From assembly GCA_035048485.1 (NCBI GenBank), contig CM068592.1:33584501-33648500 (forward strand): a stretch of DNA of 64,000 nt, written 5' to 3'. Below, one piece after another: positions 63,105 through 64,000 of the stretch (the first letter of the stretch is position 1; each line of letters begins with the position of its first letter). Below the pieces are notes generated by a model. It was not told where the DNA came from, did no database searches, and was given only the letters and a program-made list of their open reading frames with translations. The DNA is from Pteria penguin. Taxonomy: Eukaryota; Mollusca; Bivalvia; Pterioida; Pteriidae. Both the position numbers and the translations under genes were made by a program.

Positions 63105-63283
63105 GATTAATAATAATAATAATGATAATTCTATTTCATCTTCTTCTTCTTATTATTATTATCAAATAACGTCATATTAAAGTAAGATTTTACCATTGCA
63201 GGCTGCTTCAACTTTGGATCTGGAAGAGCACTGCAGTAAAAGCACCGAAAGCAGTTTGTACAAATGTCTACATAAACAAGAAG
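22569..63283 (+). CDS. RECK: RECK orthologue, 5' part (six exons; continues past the right edge)
   Basis: RECK is a secreted, GPI-anchored glycoprotein of the cell surface. In vertebrates it restrains matrix metalloproteinases and acts with Gpr124 as a Wnt7 co-receptor. Join 22569-22638, 26744-26799, 38882-38956, 48881-48917, 57558-57640 and 63202-63283. All introns are GT-AG and all phases agree, giving 134 codons plus one base. Residues 1-23 form a leader. Cysteine repeat 1 has C27, C28, C36, C40, C63 and C73; repeat 2 has C92, C93, C101, C105, C118 and C129. Both use the core CC-x7-C-x3-C. From memory, vertebrate RECK has the same order: CC, DxxxCRxxC, CP, WxC-NSSL, W-G-CC-LA, CRQACKQ. The remaining cysteine repeats, Kazal domains and GPI signal must lie downstream. 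No other gene is recognised nearby. Identification rests on motif order and spacing; it was not checked by a search. Confidence 0.9.
22639..26743 (+). other. RECK intron 1
   Basis: A 4.1-kb GT-AG intron. It is AT-rich and holds a poly-G run near 23830, a minus-strand open frame at 23899-24144 (see findings) and one CAGTGGCGG inverted-repeat element at 26263-26460. I see no other exon. Confidence 0.7.
26263..26460. mobile_element. CAGTGGCGG inverted-repeat element, copy 3 (best preserved)
   Basis: In RECK intron 1. Ends CAGTGGCGG and CCGCCACTG are perfect inverted repeats, extendable to TGCAGTGGCGG and CCGCCACTGCA. The interior carries GGGAGGGGGGCACATGTGAA, AAATCTGGGGTTTTACTCGT and TATTTGAGTGTTTTCAACTC. 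CATTG lies immediately outside both ends and may be a short target duplication. No coding capacity; non-autonomous. Confidence 0.85.
26744..26799 (+). CDS. RECK: RECK exon 2: first double-cysteine segment
   Basis: Fifty-six bases after TTTCCAG and before the donor GTATGAG. It starts in phase 1 and ends in phase 0. With the split codon it encodes residues 24-42, APLCCSSIQDEVCRRACLQ. The core CC-x7-C-x3-C matches the start of the first cysteine-knot repeat of vertebrate RECK (double Cys, Asp-x3-Cys-Arg, Cys-x-Gln). A longer + frame at 26651-26866 overlaps it in another phase and is spurious. Confidence 0.88.
28303..29105. repeat. 56-bp minisatellite in RECK intron 2, about 14 copies
   Basis: Unit ACTGGTTACCACCATAAAGG, then TCAAATACTACTAGCGCGGA, then GTTATCCTCATCTAAC. 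Copies diverge moderately; the last two are shortened and altered. The middle copies alternate between CCATATCTAA and CCTCATCTAA variants. Confidence 0.9.
30694..30855 (+). mobile_element. SINE body fragment with internal duplication
   Basis: Contains two copies of a CCCTACTGCTTSGGRTGGTT CCGTAGCA segment about 43 bases apart, then GGCACCGCCATATAAGT and an AACAACAATAAAAATC tail. The CTGCTTCGG-TGGTTCCGTAGC words match the body of the SINE at 9985. The tRNA-like head is missing. Confidence 0.55.
31293..31440 (+). mobile_element. Degenerate SINE
   Basis: B-box-like CTAGGTTCGATTCCCAGG is followed by a TGCGACTATGTTTAAAAGGT segment and the tail TTTAAAGTGACGTAAAAACT, the shared molluscan SINE tail with changes. 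The A box is eroded. Confidence 0.6.
33075..33178 (+). mobile_element. SINE 3' fragment
   Basis: GGTTACTTCCTGCTTCCATG, then GTATAACCGAAAAAATTGTT, then GATAGCGACGGAAAATACC match the 3' half of the SINE at 59448 (CCTGCTTCCATG, ATAACTGAAATATTGTTGAA, AGCGACGTAAAA). Just to its left (32999-33040) is the tail of a reverse-oriented copy of the 33199 type. Confidence 0.6.
33199..33475 (-). mobile_element. tRNA-derived SINE, reverse copy of the 9985 family
   Basis: On the minus strand it has a head with GGGTTCGACCCCCG as B box, a body with GGATGGAACAGTATAAACCG and a tail ending in CAATCAATCAATCAA. It shares the coordinates of domains, GGCAGATGCCGTCACC and TACGTGAAATAATCATGAAG-type words with the copy at 9985. 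CCCACCCTA (33190-33198) and CCCGCCCTA (33476-33484) flank it, a target duplication with one difference. Confidence 0.82.
33606..33671. repeat. 33-bp direct repeat, two copies
   Basis: GAAAAGTCCGAATGACAACT followed by GGACTSGCYGCAG occurs twice in tandem, with two substitutions. Confidence 0.85.
35886..36156. repeat. 32-bp minisatellite in RECK intron 2, about eight copies
   Basis: Unit CTTAAACGGACTYAACCGAA followed by GTAGCGAGNNAT. Copies alternate between ACTCAACCGAA and ACTTACCCGAA with GGACT or GCAAT endings, so the higher-order unit is about 64 bp. Confidence 0.92.
36358..36401. repeat. AATC microsatellite
   Basis: About ten AATC units. The same tetranucleotide ends SINEs of the 9985 family, so it may be the tail of a decayed copy. 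Confidence 0.85.
38882..38956 (+). CDS. RECK: RECK exon 3: helical linker and fourth cysteine position of repeat 1
   Basis: Seventy-five bases (25 codons) between TTTCTATTGTAG and the donor GTAAGG, phase 0 on both sides. Residues 43-67 begin MTITGTQIDQMKQLLEASKN and end CPNNQ. Twenty residues separate the preceding CxQ from the CP pair, the same number as I recall in vertebrate RECK (segment ending in LKHLLQRAP-x-x-CP). The leading ATG is an internal methionine codon. The acceptor is pyrimidine-rich. Confidence 0.88.
39740..39808. repeat. ATAA microsatellite
   Basis: About 17 ATAA units with one ATAC change. Minus-strand frames rich in IYLF across it are artefacts. Confidence 0.9.
40068..40241 (+). 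mobile_element. tRNA-derived SINE, 59448 family
   Basis: Head with GGCTTAGTGGTCAAGCGCTT and a perfect T-arm-like CCGGGTTCAATTCCCGG. Tail TTGTTGAAAGCGACGTAAAA followed by CCAACCAACCAATC repeats. GTCTTATCC (40059-40067) and GTCTCATCC (40242-40250) flank it with one difference, an imperfect target duplication. Lies in sense orientation in RECK intron 3. Confidence 0.82.
43640..44060 (-). pseudogene. Penelope-like retroelement relic (reverse-transcriptase N-terminal part)
   Basis: Minus-strand frame 44042-43764 contains VQVSAEKASNNLIFVCKAYF, then CLLDDLGINSETGNPTYTRS and a MEEILENHKSEL stretch. After a stop and frame change comes LYSIPKLHKNPHK (near 43744-43706); another frame change then gives AGSSKC-like sequence near 43690-43670. 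From memory, Penelope-like elements carry ADKA-NN-V-V-YY and LYW-PKLHKNP followed by R-IAGSSKCSTK in this order ahead of the reverse-transcriptase core. The catalytic core and the GIY-YIG endonuclease are absent here. It is a short, 5'-broken, frameshifted relic, antisense to RECK. No function expected. Confidence 0.68.
46237..46371. repeat. 28-bp tandem repeat, four to five copies
   Basis: Unit GGTGGCGCCACTTCCTGTGT followed by GACATGTA, period 28, with CGTCATGT variants. Each unit contains the palindrome GGCGCC except one with AGCGCC. Confidence 0.88.
47450..47505 (+). mobile_element. Short SINE fragment
   Basis: ATCCTGCTTCCATGTCGCGC followed by TGTAGATAAAAACTAGGAAA matches the CCTGCTTCCATGTCGCGATA part of the SINE at 59448. 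Head and tail are missing. Confidence 0.45.
47641..48066. repeat. 53-bp minisatellite in RECK intron 3, eight copies
   Basis: Unit GAGTTATCAAGGGAGTGGTA, then CAAGACAAGGGTCGAACTCA, then GATCACCGGTACA. Very few substitutions (ATCAA/AACAA/AGAAG; CCGG/CCGA/CCTG), so it is young or homogenised. Overlapping + frames of 61-153 codons are artefacts of the period. Confidence 0.93.
48881..48917 (+). CDS. RECK: RECK exon 4: 37-base microexon with a glycosylation site
   Basis: Thirty-seven bases after the strong acceptor TCCTTTTCTTTTTCAG and before the donor GTAAGA; it starts in phase 0 and ends in phase 1. It encodes residues 68-79, LTFWQCVNSSLT. WxC followed by NSSL is one of the most recognisable pieces of RECK (vertebrate: IWNCMNSSL). 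N75 in N-S-S is a sequon at the matching position. Exons this short are easily missed by gene predictors. Confidence 0.88.
51595..51760 (+). mobile_element. Degenerate SINE
   Basis: GTGCTTGGCTCGCGGGCC resembles the anticodon region of the 59448 SINE (GCGCTTGGCTTGCGGCGCC), and GTTGCTCAAAGCGACGTACA resembles its tail. The B box is lost. Confidence 0.5.
53725..53895 (+). mobile_element. Degenerate SINE
   Basis: B-box-like TCGGGTTCGAGCCGCGCT is followed by ACCGAGGCCATGTTAGACGT and CATCAGGTAGATGCC, words shared with the 9985 family body (ACCGAGGCCCCGTGT, CATCAGGCAGATGCC). No clear target duplication. Confidence 0.6.
54836..54875. repeat. GAAT microsatellite
   Basis: About ten perfect GAAT units. 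Confidence 0.92.
57558..57640 (+). CDS. RECK: RECK exon 5: second double-cysteine segment
   Basis: Eighty-three bases after CTCTTTGCAG and before the donor GTAAAC; it starts in phase 1 and ends in phase 0. Residues 80-107 include AWTGRPCCDLAVNRYCEQAC. The W-x-G-x-x-CC and C-x-QAC-x-Q pattern matches vertebrate RECK (WVGLGCCELA, CRQACKQ). The spacing CC-x7-C-x3-C is identical to exon 2. The open frame at 57440-57670 includes this exon but reads into intron sequence at both ends. Confidence 0.93.
57812..58014. repeat. 20-bp tandem repeat in RECK intron 5, ten copies
   Basis: Unit ATGAGATAAATATACGTRCG, exact period 20. Minus-strand frames repeat a 20-residue motif rich in LSHRTYIYLIARIFISS because three units make 60 bases. 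The frames are not genes. Confidence 0.93.
58150..58187. repeat. CA microsatellite
   Basis: CA run interrupted by two GC dinucleotides. Confidence 0.9.
59448..59619 (+). mobile_element. Complete tRNA-derived SINE with 10-bp target duplication
   Basis: Head GTGTAGTGGTTAAGCGCTTG, a T-arm-like CCGGGTTCGATTCCCGG with a perfect stem, then GCCACTCTGTTTCAGAGG. Body CCTGCTTCCATGTCGCGATA. Tail TTGTTGAAAGCGACGTAAAA with CAAC repeats. GTCCCTAGCG occurs at 59438-59447 and at 59620-59629. It resembles the V-SINE/RUDI or Meta-SINE groups described from molluscs; which one I cannot say from memory. Not a functional tRNA gene, because the acceptor stem does not pair. Confidence 0.88.
59630..59710. repeat. 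25-bp tandem repeat, three copies
   Basis: Unit ACACTGACCCTAACACTATT followed by GTTAT, directly after the SINE target duplication. Confidence 0.88.
61689..62120. mobile_element. Dispersed repeat with GTC-rich start and terminal hairpin
   Basis: Begins TTGCCGGGACGAATGTCGGG, continues with GGCGTCGTCGTC and GTCGTCGTCC, then repeated TGACATTGACCTT / TTGACCTACTT segments at about 61880-61910 and 62020-62050. It ends with the perfect hairpin GAGCTGTC-TTCT-GACAGCTC (62098-62117). The sequence style resembles a repeat family I have seen widely in molluscan genomes. Class is uncertain: the terminal hairpin recalls Helitron-type or foldback elements. No coding. Confidence 0.55.
63065..63122. repeat. 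AAT microsatellite
   Basis: About 18 AAT units with one interruption, followed by a short TTC run at 63138-63154. It lies 80 bases before RECK exon 6. Confidence 0.92.
63202..63283 (+). CDS. RECK: RECK exon 6: tail of cysteine repeat 2
   Basis: Eighty-two bases after TTACCATTGCAG and before the donor GTAATG; it starts in phase 0 and ends in phase 1. Residues 108-134 begin AASTLDLEEHCSK and end YKCLHKQE. The two cysteines (118, 129) and the A-S-x4-L/I-x3-C spacing match the vertebrate segment after CRQACKQ (ASSKNDISKVCRK, LFSC). The next exon would have to start in phase 1 with another CC segment and is outside the window. Confidence 0.85.
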
Positions 63284-64000
63284 GTAATGATTACTTTGGT
63301 GGCGAATGTCCTTTATTTTGATATTGATTGATTAACTGGTGAGTGGCGGTTTGTTTTGATATTGATTGATTAACTGGTGAGTGGCGGTTTGTTTTTACAT
63401 TAGTCGACCGTAACACGAAACCTCAGATTCATTATGTTTTATCTGAAGGACAGGGAAAGGACGAGACTTTGACGACGAGATTTGGACCTGGGTATTTAGG
63501 TCCTGAGTCAGTCACCCTTTTCCAGGGCCAAAAACGGTTGCGATATAAAATGAATTTTTTAAAATTTTATTTTCATATATTATACATACATATATATACA
63601 CATAACAAGACAACAACATAAAGTAATCATATCACATTAGCGACATCAATTTATGACATTATAGTGTTATGAAATATTCATTTCACTACAAATAAATATT
63701 TTATACTTGTTATATTTTTATATTTTGTATAAAGTTAAGCATGGATACATACAAAAACACACACGACACACAAAAATACAACATACTTTTTTAAATCCAC
63801 GAATATTACAGTAGCACCATAATTATCAACAAGATATATTAATACTGGTAAGATAAATGTCGCCAGGAAAAATATAAAACATTGTAATATTTTAGATTTA
63901 TACGAACAATATGTTATGCCATATTTCTTGAAATTTATCATATTTTCCTTTAATGATGTACCTCAGTTTTTCAGTGGCATAGTAATCTTGAAGATATTTT
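63284..64000 (+). other. RECK intron 6, start only
   Basis: Begins GTAATG after exon 6. It holds a two-copy 38-bp direct repeat at 63316-63391, then AT-rich DNA. No exon is seen before the window ends. Confidence 0.65.
63316..63391. repeat. 38-bp direct repeat, two copies
   Basis: TTTTGATATTGATTGATTAA followed by CTGGTGAGTGGCGGTTTG is perfectly duplicated 33 bases downstream of RECK exon 6. Confidence 0.93.

Larger units (their letters stand above)
57641..63201 (+). other. RECK intron 5
   Basis: A 5.6-kb GT-AG intron. It contains the 20-bp array (57.8-58.0 kb), a CA run (58150-58187), a stretch of minus-strand open frames (58.5-59.4 kb), a complete SINE (59448-59619), a 25-bp repeat beside it, a hairpin-ended dispersed repeat (61.7-62.1 kb) and an AAT microsatellite (63065-63122). 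Confidence 0.75.

Noticed and set aside
63735..63941. Minus-strand 68-codon frame near the right edge
   Set aside because: AT-rich chance frame without recognisable features; lies in RECK intron 6.

Overview
This is an AT-rich window from an animal nuclear genome, most probably a marine mollusc and most likely a bivalve. The evidence is short coding exons bounded by GT/AG in very long introns, several tRNA-headed SINEs of the kind common in molluscs (3' tails close to GTTGAAAGCGACGTAAAA followed by CAAC or CAAT repeats), a short inverted-repeat element starting CAGTGGCGGATCC, and a Penelope-like retroelement relic. I see no prokaryotic gene organisation. The species cannot be named from the sequence alone.

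The one protein-coding gene I can support is the 5' part of a RECK orthologue on the + strand (reversion-inducing cysteine-rich protein with Kazal motifs). Six exons can be read: 22569-22638 (signal peptide), 26744-26799, 38882-38956, 48881-48917, 57558-57640 and 63202-63283. All donors are GT, all acceptors are AG, and the reading phase is kept across every junction. Together they give 134 codons plus one base over about 41 kb, and the gene runs off the right edge. The product begins with a hydrophobic leader followed by two cysteine-knot repeats with the same CC-x7-C-x3-C core. The phase order of the introns (1-0-0-1-0-1) suggests that the repeats arose by duplication of an exon pair.

Layout. 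1-22.4 kb: no recognised gene. It holds two small foldback elements (1.4-1.8 kb), a 26/27-bp minisatellite (2.0-4.2 kb), a minisatellite of about 55 bp (6.7-8.1 kb), a 1.5-kb Harbinger-like inverted-repeat element (8.35-9.85 kb), a SINE with a perfect 12-bp target duplication (10 kb), an AT-rich foldback repeat (11.8-12.1 kb), a nested 28-bp array (14.1-14.4 kb), a 43-bp palindrome-bearing array (17.4-18.4 kb), a 31-bp array (20.5 kb) and two copies of a CAGTGGCGG inverted-repeat element. 22.4-64 kb: the RECK locus. Its introns carry a third CAGTGGCGG element, further minisatellites (56, 32, 28, 53, 20 and 25 bp units), several SINEs, an antisense Penelope-like relic at 43.6-44.1 kb and a dispersed repeat with a terminal hairpin at 61.7-62.1 kb.

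Most long open frames are side effects of tandem arrays whose unit lacks stop codons in several frames; they are not proteins. I found no convincing undescribed biological system. The most informative observations are the exon structure of molluscan RECK, the out-of-frame upstream ORF at its start, and the density of unrelated minisatellites.
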